The notes under the pieces were generated by a model that was not told where the DNA came from, made no database searches, and worked only from the letters and a program-made list of their open reading frames with translations. Shown here piece after piece: positions 9,053 through 17,350 of a stretch of DNA of 64,000 nucleotides. Each line of letters opens with the position of its first letter. Position 1 is the first letter of the stretch. The stretch lies in assembly GCF_900103455.1 (NCBI RefSeq), contig NZ_FNHI01000026.1, forward strand, positions 62,001 to 126,000, given 5' to 3'. Made by a program: the position numbers and the translations under genes. Source of the DNA: Streptomyces wuyuanensis (GTDB lineage: Bacteria > Actinomycetota > Actinomycetes > Streptomycetales > Streptomycetaceae).

Positions 9053-9095
9053 CGTGGTGCTGCCGCTGTCCGCAAGGGGCAGCGGCAGCACCACG
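9053..9095. terminator. Strong hairpin between convergent genes
   Basis: Two 16-base arms (9053-9068 and 9080-9095) are exact reverse complements, separated by an 11-base loop. It lies between the RidA gene and the convergent small secreted-protein gene and is well placed as a bidirectional transcription terminator. Confidence 0.7.
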
Positions 9096-9128
9096 GGCAG
9101 ATGCCTGCGCGGGCTCACCGCTCTGCGG

Positions 9129-9500
9129 TCAGAACCCCCACCTGCACATCGTGTAGACGGCTTCCGTGTTGTAGGAAATGGTCTCCCCGGGGTCGAGTCG
9201 ACTCAGCTCCGCGCCCGCGTGGTACACCGTGAACGCACGGTTCGACCGGTTCCGCAGCTTCTCGTATCCCCAGAAGACGCGCCCCCCGTCGGTACTGCAG
9301 CCCGGAACGCTGTCGGCAACCACGTTGACGGTCTCGCCACCGGGGCGGATGAGACACAGCCTTCCGCTGTTGCAAACCGTGCCGGCCTGTGCCGGAGCCG
9401 TGGCCAGCGCGCTCGTCATTACCAGGGCCGCGGCGGTCACCAGCATGACTCTTGCACCGTTGCGACGCTTCGTTCGTGAGCTCAATTGTGTTTCCTCCAT
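9129..9500 (-). CDS. Small secreted cysteine-containing protein
   Basis: A 123-residue precursor. Residues about 18-40 form a Sec signal peptide (ARVMLVTAAALVMTSALATA) with a likely cleavage after APAQA. The mature part of about 80 residues has four cysteines (VC, LC, GC and MC contexts), suggesting two disulphides, and ends CRWGF. The CxSGRLCL start and the later NRSNRAFTVY segment resemble peptidase-inhibitor I36-like exported proteins of Streptomyces, but the resemblance is loose. The start at 9500 has only a weak ribosome-binding site. Function unknown. Confidence 0.6.
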   Translation of the reverse strand: MEETQLSSRTKRRNGARVMLVTAAALVMTSALATAPAQAGTVCNSGRLCLIRPGGETVNVVADSVPGCSTDGGRVFWGYEKLRNRSNRAFTVYHAGAELSRLDPGETISYNTEAVYTMCRWGF

Positions 9501-9669
9501 CAGGCGTTGCGGTGACTGCTTGAACGCACCAGAACATCCCTCAACACCCTGCGTGACTACAGGGTTGAAGGGCCGTCGGTGACTCCCAGAAGGCTGCCAC
9601 CGAATTGACTGCCGCAGCAGCGCAGGAGGGCTGCATGAACACGCAGTGCAGGAACCAGCAGGGGGGCAT

Positions 9670-10740
9670 ATGTGCACGAAGACTGGCAAAGATCTACACA
9701 GGAACCCCGCGGAGCCGTGTCAACAAGGCCTCGCGGTGTACAGGTTGGCAATCCAGCACGGAACGGTCCCGGGGCCCGTACCCGACTGCATGACAGCGTT
9801 GGGTCTGCTCCGCACCAGCACCGACGACTCGGACACATTCGTAGCCGTTCCTCCGGACGTCGCCGCGGGCAGACTCTCCCGCCCCATCGAGCAATCACTC
9901 CTGCGAGGCCGGGAGCAACTCGTAGCCGTACGCGAGGCGCTGTCCACGACAGCGGCCGTGTACCAGCAACAGAGCAGGAACAACACCTCCGTGCGTCTGC
10001 TGCGCGGCAGCGAGGTGATCCGTGACACCCTGCGCAGGCTTGACGTCACCTGCCGTGGTGAAGTGCAGGCAGTCCAGCCCGGCGGACCTCGACCGCCTCA
10101 CACCTTTGAGGAAACGCTCGGACAGTTGCTCGCAATCGTCACGCGCGGGGTGCGGCACCGCACCATCTACCAGCACACGGTGCGCACGCACACCCACATG
10201 CTCGACTACATGCGGGAGGTGCATACTGCGGGCGGCCGGTTCCGCACAACGGAGGCCCTGTTCGACCGAATGACCATTTACGACCGCACTGTGGCCTTGA
10301 TCGCTGACCAGCGCGACGAGCGGACAGATCACGCCCTGCTCATCGAGCATCCGGGGATCACCGGATTCCTCGCCGGCGTCTTCGACCACGCATGGGACTC
10401 AGCGGATCCGGTCGACTTCGCCCCGTACGCCAGGCCCGCACCGCTGACCGACGAGAAGCGGATCACCGTGCTGCGCCTGATGGTTGACGGCCATACTGAC
10501 GCGGCGATTTCCGCCAGACTCGGGATGAGCCCACGCACCGTAGCCACGTACATCAAGAAGACAGCGGAAGAGGTGGGCAGCCGAAGCAGAGCGCAACTCG
10601 CCTATATCCTCGCCCGAACCGCACACCTCGAACCCCTACCCGGAGCGCCCCCCACCGCGACGTGCCCCGCCATGGACACGGCCGAGGGCGGTCTCTCCCC
10701 CAGTCGCCGCCGCGCAGCCTCGACCGGGAATGCGAGGTGA
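9670..10740 (+). CDS. LuxR-type helix-turn-helix transcriptional regulator
   Basis: A 356-residue regulator of a form common in Streptomyces. The N-terminal ~80 residues are a degenerate TrmB-like winged-helix part. The middle carries a PLD-like effector region (GVRHRTIYQHTVRTHTHM, then GRFRTTEALFDRMTIYDR). The C-terminal LuxR DNA-binding domain is clear at about 265-325 (ITVLRLMVDGHTDAAISARL, then GMSPRTVATYIKK). The start is ATG 9670, preceded by AGGGGGG; the ATG at 9646 has no such site. Target genes and signal are not evident; it stands alone. Confidence 0.85.
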   Translation: MCTKTGKDLHRNPAEPCQQGLAVYRLAIQHGTVPGPVPDCMTALGLLRTSTDDSDTFVAVPPDVAAGRLSRPIEQSLLRGREQLVAVREALSTTAAVYQQQSRNNTSVRLLRGSEVIRDTLRRLDVTCRGEVQAVQPGGPRPPHTFEETLGQLLAIVTRGVRHRTIYQHTVRTHTHMLDYMREVHTAGGRFRTTEALFDRMTIYDRTVALIADQRDERTDHALLIEHPGITGFLAGVFDHAWDSADPVDFAPYARPAPLTDEKRITVLRLMVDGHTDAAISARLGMSPRTVATYIKKTAEEVGSRSRAQLAYILARTAHLEPLPGAPPTATCPAMDTAEGGLSPSRRRAASTGNAR

Positions 10741-10800
10741 GCCGGCGGATCGCACTCGCCCTCCTCCCCTGCGCGGGGCCCTGGGAGTCCGCGGTGACCC

Positions 10801-11024
10801 TCAGGGATCGTCGTACCTCAACAGGTCGCCGGGCCGGCATCCCAGCTCCCGGCAGATCGCGCCGAGAGTGGAGAAGCGGTTCGCCTTGGCACGGCCGTTC
10901 TTCAGAACGGAGAGGTTGACCACCGTGATACCGACCCGCACCGCCAGTTCGGCCGGGTCATACCGCGTTCCGCGAACAGCCGGTCCAGCTGGACCTTGAT
11001 GCGGTGGTCTTCCTCGAGTGGCAT
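10801..11024 (-). pseudogene. XRE/Cro-C1 family regulator, frameshifted
   Basis: From ATG 11024, behind GGAGGGG, the frame reads MPLEEDHRIKVQLDRLFAER. After GMT it needs the other frame to continue as PAELAVRVGITVVNLSVLKN and AICRELGCRPGDLLRY. Together these give a 74-residue helix-turn-helix protein of the short Streptomyces type usually encoded beside a DUF2975 membrane protein, as here. The break is a missing single base in the CCGGG run around 10954-10958. The protein either is not made or, more likely given similar breaks in this window, the assembly has a homopolymer error. Confidence 0.75.
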
Positions 11025-11055
11025 CGGACGAGCCCCTCCGTGTCCTCACGGAGCC

Positions 11056-11500
11056 TCACGCCCCGAAACGGAACACCTCGACCAGCGCCGCGACGAGCAG
11101 ACCCAGCAGGATGGGTTCGGCCGAGAGGGTGTAGGTAAGGGGGACCACGGAGTCGACGACCGCATCGCCGATCAGGAGGCTGGTGGTGACCGCGTCGGCC
11201 AAGGGGCCGAGCACGCTCATGGCGACGATCGCCGCCGCGACGGTGTGCATCCGCCTGGCGTTCGCGGGGACGAACACGTCGCCCACTCCCGCAGCGTACG
11301 CGCCCTGCGGAGCAGCAGTCCGAGGATCAGGATCAACAGCAGGCTGCCCGCGACCTCGACCTGACGCACGGTCATGGGATCGATGGGCCCGGTCACTCCC
11401 AGGAGTGGCAGTAGGACCTCGAAGACCCCACCAGGGCCAACGCCGCCCCGAGAGCGAGTTCCAATACACGCCCGTCGCGACCGCCCTGCCATGACCCCAT
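11056..11500 (-). pseudogene. DUF2975 membrane protein, two frameshifts
   Basis: Starting at ATG 11500 (GGGGGAG upstream), the frame reads GRDGRVLELALGAALALVG. It shifts at the CCCC run at 11426-11429 into VFEVLLPLLGVTGPIDPMTV and LLLILILGLLLRRARTLRE, then shifts again near 11284 into GDVFVPANARRMHTVAAAI and the final helices. Restored, it is a four-helix DUF2975 protein of about 150 residues. These are usually co-transcribed with a small XRE regulator, which follows here. Both lesions are consistent with one missing G/C. The function of the pair is unknown in general. Confidence 0.75.
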
Positions 11501-11944
11501 ACCCACGACTCCCCCTTCAAACAACTACCCATCGTTCATCGATGCTCTCGACAAACGATGGGGAGCCGTAATCCGGTGCTCTCGGAGTGGGCGGCCCAGG
11601 GCCGCGCGGGCACCAGCCCGTCTCGCCGTCGCGCTACCGCGTCCGGAAGGCGGCTGCTGGACACTCCCGGGCGGTGCTGCGGGGGCTTGCGGACAGACCC
11701 GTCCACGGGTGGACTCATGCCGGTCCTGGCCGTGATCCTCCGTGGACGGACGTCGGTGTCCGCGAGGCCGAGCCAGGCTGGCAGCCAGGCGGTCGCGTGC
11801 ATAGATCCGAAACCGCCCTCGCCGGTTCAGCGCGAGCGGGCCAAGGCCGCCGAACTGTCGGCGGCCGGGCACAAGCTGTCGGCCAGCGGCGCCGGCCGGG
11901 GCCCGGGCCGGCACTCCCCTCGCGCCGCCGGCCGGGTCCGCCGG
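11501..11944. other. About 440 bp without a recognised gene
   Basis: This stretch holds the promoter side of the DUF2975/XRE pair and the 3' flank of the large membrane-protein gene. Long open frames here are the GC-rich antisense type with no family resemblance. Confidence 0.4.
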
Positions 11945-14233
11945 TCAGGCGTCGGCGGCCGGATCGCGGCCCTCCAAGGCCTGCGCTCCGGTCGCGGGCC
12001 CGCTCATGGGAGTACTCAGGCGCTGTACCCGGGCCGCGCTCGCGGACCGTTCCTTGGTCTCCGCGAAGCGCCGGCTGTTGCGCCTGCGCTGCTCGTCGAA
12101 CCACTCCCTCCCCTCTGCGGCCACCGCGACCAGGATGCGGCTGGCGGTCGAGATCCCCGACGCCTCCTGGGACAGGCTCAGCAGGTGCGACAGGTCCTCG
12201 GCGGAGGACTGCTCGGTCGTGGTGAAGTTCTCCACCCGCAACCGCGTCTCGTGGCTGCTGTCCCGCTCGATGACCAGCTCCTCGCTCAGCGTCAGCTCAC
12301 CGGACTCCGCGTTGCCACGGATCGACCCGTCCGGCAGAACGGTGACGGCCTGCCGGGAGCCCGACCGGCGATCGGTCAGCTGCACGCTCTTCCGGTCCAC
12401 CTTGACCGACGAGATCGACTCGTAGCGCTGGGAGGTGTCCGAGCGGCCGTGGTGCGTCCCCTCGGCGAAGTCCACGGTCCAGGTGGCGAGCCGGATACCG
12501 CGCTCGGTCATCACGTAGAGCCGGATCCGGTAGACCGAGTACCGCACCGGGCCGTTGCTCACCTTGGCCCGCCGGGCACCCTCACCCGCCTCCAGGACGA
12601 AGAAGTCGTAGACGATCTGGTGCGGCCGCAATTCGTAGTGGTGCAGTGCCTCACGGCGCAGGTGACGCATGTCGTAGTTGAGCCAGCGCCCCATCTCCCA
12701 GTCGTGCGGCTGGTGGGCGTCCAGGAACGCGCGCCACTCGACGAACGTTTGCTGCTCGCCCTCCCAGCGTGTCCGGAACTCCTCACGGTCCACGGCGCGG
12801 CGCAACTGTTCGCCGCGGAACGCGGCGGCGCCCTTGGCACCCAGGTAACCGCCCAGCGCCCACACCGCGAGGGCCTGCAGGAACGCAACGGGATCGGCGG
12901 CGGCCGAACCGCCCGTCAGAACGCCTCCGGCCAGGGCCAGCAGCCCTCCGAAGTACCCGGCGTGCACGACGAGGGGGACGTCGCGCCGCCAGCGGCCGCC
13001 GGTGAGCAGCCCGGCCCTCCATCGTCCGGCGGTGTCCTGCGCGTGCTTGCGGATCAGCCAATCCAGTCCGTACGGGTCGTTGCCCGGCCCGTACATGTCG
13101 CTCAGTTCCTCCAGCAGGTCGGCCCTCGGGACCGCGGTGACCGCCCACCAGGCGTCGAAGTCCTCGCCGGAGCGGACCTGCCGGGCGAAGTGGCCGTCGA
13201 TGATCCGGTCGACGGTCCCGGCGAACGCGAGCTGCGCCGGGGAGGGGCCGCCGGGACCCGACCCCGGATAGGCCTGCCCGTACCGGCGGGTGGCCGGGCC
13301 GCCGTTCGCTCGCCAGACGTCCTCCTGCCGGGCCCGGCCGCGCCGCCACGACCGGTCGACGCCGAACCACGTCGCGGCGGCCCCGCCGCCCACGAGCAGC
13401 AGCAGAGCCGCCAGCGCGGAGCCCGCCGAGTCGCGGAACATCGTCGGGGCGCCGGTGACGAGGCCCGACAGCACCAGCAGGACGCCGAATCCCAGCATGG
13501 CCTTGAACCGGAACGTGACCGGTATGACGACGGCCGGCACCTGCAGCGGCGGCAGCGGGTCGGGCTCGAAGAACAGCGGTACCCGCTCCGCCCGCCGCGT
13601 GTCCGTCCGGTGGGCGCGGATGTCGTCGGCCTCCGCCGCGTCCAACCGCTCGCGCACGATCTCGGAGAGGAAGTGCCGCAGGTGGTCGAGGACCTCGACC
13701 CGCCTGGCCTTCGGGAGCGAGTCGATCGCGGTGGCGGCGGCGTCGCCTCTGCGGGCGGCCAGCTCGTCCGGGCCGACATCGGCCGGCGCCTGGCCGAAGG
13801 CCTCGTTCAGCAGCAGCAGGACGACGCGTGCGGCCCGCCCGTACGAGTCCGCCGGGCGCTCGCCCAGCAGGTGCTCCAGGGTATGAAGCTTCTCCATGTC
13901 GTCGGTGGTGAGGTCCTCCACTGCCCGGCGGCTGACGATGGCCAGCGCCCAGCGATAGAGCACCTCGGTGCCGCTCAGCCGCTGGGCCACCGCCTCACCG
14001 ATGAGTTCCTCCGCGCGGGCCCGCAGACCCGCGTCGAGCAGCAGCCGCCCCTTGCCGAACCGTTCCTGAGGAGTGGCGTCGGGGTGGACAACGTACTGGG
14101 TGACCGTGCCGTGGTTGACGCCGACTGCCTGCTGTCCGCCCACGGACGCGCCTGGCGCCGCCGACTGGTGCACGGGGCCGTCCTCCGGCCAGGGGGAGAA
14201 GCCCTGTCGGTGCGGTGTGCCGTTCATTGTCAC
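11945..14233 (-). CDS. Large membrane protein partnered with a nucleotidyl cyclase (putative effector)
   Basis: A 762-residue protein of no recognised family. Residues ~34-48 hold a motif (QQAVGVNHGTVTQYV) that recurs in the cyclase-gene product next to it. An alpha-helical, TPR-like region follows to about 200. Two membrane hairpins are at ~225-272 (LGFGVLLVLSGLVTG and ALAALLLLVGGGAAATWF) and ~415-465 (AGYFGGLLALAGGVLTGG). The C-terminal 300 residues are soluble. The ATG overlaps the stop of the cyclase gene, so the two are translationally coupled. A cyclase coupled to a multi-pass membrane partner recalls cyclic-nucleotide defence modules such as Pycsar, but effector function here is inference only. 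Confidence 0.6.
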   Translation of the reverse strand: MTMNGTPHRQGFSPWPEDGPVHQSAAPGASVGGQQAVGVNHGTVTQYVVHPDATPQERFGKGRLLLDAGLRARAEELIGEAVAQRLSGTEVLYRWALAIVSRRAVEDLTTDDMEKLHTLEHLLGERPADSYGRAARVVLLLLNEAFGQAPADVGPDELAARRGDAAATAIDSLPKARRVEVLDHLRHFLSEIVRERLDAAEADDIRAHRTDTRRAERVPLFFEPDPLPPLQVPAVVIPVTFRFKAMLGFGVLLVLSGLVTGAPTMFRDSAGSALAALLLLVGGGAAATWFGVDRSWRRGRARQEDVWRANGGPATRRYGQAYPGSGPGGPSPAQLAFAGTVDRIIDGHFARQVRSGEDFDAWWAVTAVPRADLLEELSDMYGPGNDPYGLDWLIRKHAQDTAGRWRAGLLTGGRWRRDVPLVVHAGYFGGLLALAGGVLTGGSAAADPVAFLQALAVWALGGYLGAKGAAAFRGEQLRRAVDREEFRTRWEGEQQTFVEWRAFLDAHQPHDWEMGRWLNYDMRHLRREALHHYELRPHQIVYDFFVLEAGEGARRAKVSNGPVRYSVYRIRLYVMTERGIRLATWTVDFAEGTHHGRSDTSQRYESISSVKVDRKSVQLTDRRSGSRQAVTVLPDGSIRGNAESGELTLSEELVIERDSSHETRLRVENFTTTEQSSAEDLSHLLSLSQEASGISTASRILVAVAAEGREWFDEQRRRNSRRFAETKERSASAARVQRLSTPMSGPATGAQALEGRDPAADA

Positions 14234-15351
14234 GCCCCCTTCACCGCCGTGATGACGGCGGCCGCGGCCGCCGCGAGAGCGGCCACCGGCTCCACCAGGC
14301 CCCGGAAACTGCGCAGGGCGAGCACGAAGCGGTTCCGCCCTGACGGGCCCGAGGCGGCCTCCCGGGTGGCCTCGTCGAGCGCGTGCGAGGCGCCCTCGAA
14401 GGTTTCCCCGTCGACCTCGTGCCGCTCGTGCGCCTCCCGCAGCGCCCGGCGCAGCGCGCTGACGTGCGCGAGTAGTTCAGGGTCGGCGGCCGGGCCGTCC
14501 CCGCCGTTCACACTCTGGGTGACGACACCGTCGTTCGTGCCGACGTACTGCTGGGCGACACCACCGCTCTGGTAGACGATGGGGCGCTCGTAGTCGTCGG
14601 ATCGTTCCGCGGTCATATTTGTGCTCCTAACGGTGCGGTCCGGCGTCGTGCACGCCGCCGGGGTGGACGAGGAGTGCTGCGGGGCGGGACGGGCGGTCTC
14701 CTCGGCACGGCCCACAGCGATGAGAGGGGGGCCCGCCGCGGGCGGGGCGCCGTCGAGTCCGGGCGGGACGGCGTATCCGGGCACCCGGACCCAGACCGTC
14801 TCGTCGTGGATCTCCTTGGTGTCGAACCGGACCGGCCGGAAGGAGTCCGTGTCCAACTCCGGGTAGTCGTGCCGCAGGACGGCGCGATGCCAGGCGTCGG
14901 AGATCCCCAGCACCAGGTGGGCGTCCTCGGCGGCGGACAGCGCGTCCCGCAGCGGCTGGTGGTCCACCATGCGGCAGGCCGTGTTGAGGTCCTCGCCGAC
15001 CCAGCCCCGGCCGTCCCAGCCGACTTCCCCGGAATGCAGCACCACCCGCAGCCGGAGCGCTGCCGTGGCGTTGCTGGTCTGGGCGTGGGCCCGCAGACCG
15101 ATTCGCAGCCGCGCGACGAAGGGACCGACCAGGTCGGTCTTGGCCACCGACCCCGGCAGCAGGAGGAACATCCCGTCCCCGCGGTCGAACGGCCGCGAGG
15201 CTCCGAGGCGGTCGATCCCCGCCTCGTCCAGCACCCGCTCCATCAGTCCGTACAGGCTGTCGCGCAGGAAGGACTGGACGGGGTTGGGCCGAGCGCCGAA
15301 CTTCTCTATGTCGACGACCAGAATGTTGAAGTATTGCGGTTTAACTGCCAC
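14230..15351 (-). CDS. Class III nucleotidyl cyclase domain protein with membrane-associated C-terminal part
   Basis: A 373-residue frame. Residues ~5-195 form a class III cyclase domain. Asp14 (ILVVDIEKFG) and Asp59 (FDRGDGMFLLLPG) fit the two metal-binding acids. Asn123 and Arg127 (GEDLNTACRMVD) fit the transition-state pair. The active site therefore looks intact; the base specificity cannot be told. A low-complexity linker follows. Residues 246-373 carry the motif QQYVGTNDGVVTQSV, a charged helix and a C-terminal hydrophobic segment (VEPVAALAAAAAAVITAV). An independent start signal lies before residue 246, so the frame may be two genes. A Crp-type cNMP-binding regulator gene sits directly upstream on the same strand. 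Confidence 0.7.
   Translation of the reverse strand: MAVKPQYFNILVVDIEKFGARPNPVQSFLRDSLYGLMERVLDEAGIDRLGASRPFDRGDGMFLLLPGSVAKTDLVGPFVARLRIGLRAHAQTSNATAALRLRVVLHSGEVGWDGRGWVGEDLNTACRMVDHQPLRDALSAAEDAHLVLGISDAWHRAVLRHDYPELDTDSFRPVRFDTKEIHDETVWVRVPGYAVPPGLDGAPPAAGPPLIAVGRAEETARPAPQHSSSTPAACTTPDRTVRSTNMTAERSDDYERPIVYQSGGVAQQYVGTNDGVVTQSVNGGDGPAADPELLAHVSALRRALREAHERHEVDGETFEGASHALDEATREAASGPSGRNRFVLALRSFRGLVEPVAALAAAAAAVITAVKGA
14614..14628 (-). promoter_or_regulatory. Internal ribosome-binding site and ATG within the cyclase frame
   Basis: On the minus strand AGGAG stands seven bases before an in-frame ATG (codon 246 of the cyclase frame). Translation from here gives a 128-residue protein containing the QQYVGTNDGVVTQ motif and a C-terminal membrane segment. 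In one alternative frame the upstream sequence meets a TAG just before this ATG. The layout suggests either a separately translated third protein or a natural fusion of two genes. Confidence 0.5.
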
Positions 15352-15481
15352 GTGCCGTCAGCCTCTTCTCCCGGTACCCGGCGCCCGTGGGGCGGTGACG
15401 GTGCACGTGACACACGCCCCTCCCGGCCCCGCCGCCCGCCGTTGATGTGATCTGGATATCGAGTGCCCGGTGCCGTCCGCA

Positions 15482-15495
15482 GCGTCATATGACGC
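15482..15495. promoter_or_regulatory. 14-bp perfect palindrome between the Crp and cyclase genes
   Basis: GCGTCATATGACGC reads the same on both strands. It lies 26 bp beyond the Crp-type gene's stop and about 130 bp before the cyclase start. A second GTG/CAC-rich dyad (GTGACGGTGCACGTGACAC, 15395-15413) sits nearer the cyclase. Either could be an operator for the neighbouring Crp protein; the canonical Crp half-site spacing is not matched exactly. Confidence 0.3.
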
Positions 15496-15521
15496 AACTC
15501 CGGGGTGTCACCGGACCTGTG

Positions 15522-16247
15522 TCAGTCGGAACCCCATCGCGCCAGCCCATCGGGATCGGTCACGAGCAGCCGGCCGCGGACAGTGGTGACCAGGCCCTCG
15601 TCGTGCAGGTCCCGCAGGATGCGGACCACGGACTCGCGCGAGGTGCCGGCTGCCCCGGCAAGATCCTTCTGGGTGACGGCGACGGCGAGCGCGCCAGCCG
15701 GATCAGGCACGGGGACCCCGTGGGACACGGCGAGTTCCACCAGCACCCGCGCCACCCGGACGCCGGCAGCGTAGGCTCCCTGGTCGGCCCGCCTCCGGTC
15801 GGCGTCGCGCAACCGCCCGGCCACGGTCCGCAGGACCGCGAGCGCCAGTCCGCCGTGCTCCTCCAGCAGCCGCAGGAACCGGCCGGCGAGCACGGACACC
15901 CCGGTCACCGGCTGCATGGCGACGGCGCTCGCCGACCGCGGCCTGCCGTCGAGACAGGACAGCTCGCCGAGCAGCTCACCGGGCCCCCGGACAGCCAGCA
16001 CGCTGGTGTAGCCGTTCGGCGACTGCCGCACCACCTTTACCAGCCCGGCGCCGATCAGGATGACGTCGTCCGGGCTCGACCCCTCGGTCAGCAATGCCTC
16101 ACCCCGACGCCAGGAGCGTTCCCGGCCCGCTTCGTGCATGAGTGTCAGTTCGCCCTGCGTGAAGGGAAGCTGCCGCATCCCGTCCCCACCCCCAGTGCCA
16201 CGGCCGTCGCGCAGGCTCACTCGACTGATATCGAGCGGGGCGACCAT
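15522..16247 (-). CDS. Crp/Fnr family transcriptional regulator
   Basis: A 241-residue regulator. Residues ~28-140 form a cyclic-nucleotide-binding beta-roll (RRGEALLTEGSSPDDVILIG, then GELLGELSCLDGRPRSASA, the phosphate-binding cassette with the E and R expected for a cNMP contact). The C-terminal winged helix has AVTQKDLAGAAGTSRESVVR. An alternative start at codon 24 (position 16178) would trim a tail that looks unlike the family. The next gene downstream on the same strand encodes a class III cyclase, so this regulator may sense that enzyme's product; this is inference. Confidence 0.85.
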   Translation of the reverse strand: MVAPLDISRVSLRDGRGTGGGDGMRQLPFTQGELTLMHEAGRERSWRRGEALLTEGSSPDDVILIGAGLVKVVRQSPNGYTSVLAVRGPGELLGELSCLDGRPRSASAVAMQPVTGVSVLAGRFLRLLEEHGGLALAVLRTVAGRLRDADRRRADQGAYAAGVRVARVLVELAVSHGVPVPDPAGALAVAVTQKDLAGAAGTSRESVVRILRDLHDEGLVTTVRGRLLVTDPDGLARWGSD

Positions 16248-16439
16248 ACTTAAACCGGATGCCGGAACATCACTCTTTCCGATGAATCAGCACCGTTGCG
16301 CCTCCGCGGGAATGGCGGGTGTGATGGACCCCAAGCCCACTCGCGACCGTGCCCTCGAACGCCGTGAACACCCCGGGCACCGTGAACGCCATCACCACCC
16401 TCATCCTGGACGAAGCAGCGCCCACGTGGCCGCCGGGGT

Positions 16440-16610
16440 CCCCGCCTCCCCGACCGGCCGGGACGGGGCGAAACGGGTGCCGGGCCGCAAGCGGGGCCTG
16501 GCCGTCCAGGTGCTCGGCCTCGTCATCGCCGAGGCCGTGCCGGCCGCGAACACGCACGACAGCACGGTTGGCATCGCCCCCCTGAACAGTTCGCCGGCAA
16601 CGTCGGAGAA
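16440..16610 (+). pseudogene. IS5-family transposase fragment
   Basis: One plus-strand frame reads RDGAKRVPGRKRGLAVQVLG, then LVIAEAVPAANTHDS. This matches the GGKRxxGRKRHLxVDTLGLLL segment around the second catalytic Asp of IS5-type transposases. The Asp itself is replaced by Gln (AVQVLG), and the surrounding domain is missing. It is a decayed scrap. Confidence 0.55.
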
Positions 16611-16925
16611 ACCGTCGAGACGCAGGAGCTGGAACCCCGCCGTGCCGGCGTTCGGCATCCGCCTTCAGCCCCTCCGCTCTGTCCGATCAGATCGAGAGGC
16701 CACACAGGGCCTCGATGCCTTCAACTTGACGCATGCCGGCTGAGCATCCGCACGCCCGGCACCGGCATACCAGCCCCTCGGGACGCCTGACGTCCATCCG
16801 ACAGGCTTGTAGCTCACGGTCGTGCCAGGGCAGTGGGCGGGCGACACCGGTCAGGGCCGCCACCTCGGCCTTGTCGGCGGTCAGCCTCCAGCGGAGCTTC
16901 GTGACCGTCCAGTCTGCGGCATGCA

Positions 16926-17330
16926 GTGTGCGGCAACTCCGCCGGCGGCAGCCAGTTCGCGGTGTCCTTGGCACCCCTGAAGAAACGCCCCCTATCCCGG
17001 CGCCCAGTTGCGCCTCGCCGACACCGACGAGCTACGGCTCGGCATTCGCCACCAATACCGCCGACCACCCCGATCGTCGAGCTGGAACTACGCCATCGCC
17101 TGCGCGCCCCTGCCGAGGACGCATCCACGCCGCGCGGGCCACCGGACTGCGCAACCTGCCGCTGCACGACACCGCGCCAGAACCAGATCTGGCACACCTG
17201 CGAAAAGCGCACATCGGCCGCCAGCCGAAGCTGACGACCGATCACGAAGGATCGAGACTTGTACTGCAACGACCCCTGGAGTTCGTCGCATGAGGCAGGG
17301 GCAACGTGAGGGCCACTGCGCCAGGGCCGT
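16926..17330 (+). pseudogene. IS1380-family transposase C-terminal remnant
   Basis: Pieces of the C-terminal part of an IS1380 transposase lie in successive frames: LELRHRLRAPAED, RIHAARATGLRNLPLHDTA, and, one base shifted, QNQIWHT. The NLPLHDTAQNQIW signature is characteristic. At least two frameshifts separate the pieces and the catalytic core is gone. It lies between the IS5 scrap and the transglutaminase gene. Confidence 0.6.
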
Positions 17331-17350
17331 GTTTCTGTGAGGGTCAGGCG

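Noticed and set aside
11558..14575. A 1005-codon open frame on the plus strand
   Set aside because: It lies antisense to the membrane-protein gene, has no family resemblance and low-complexity R/G/P-rich sequence; a shadow caused by high GC content.
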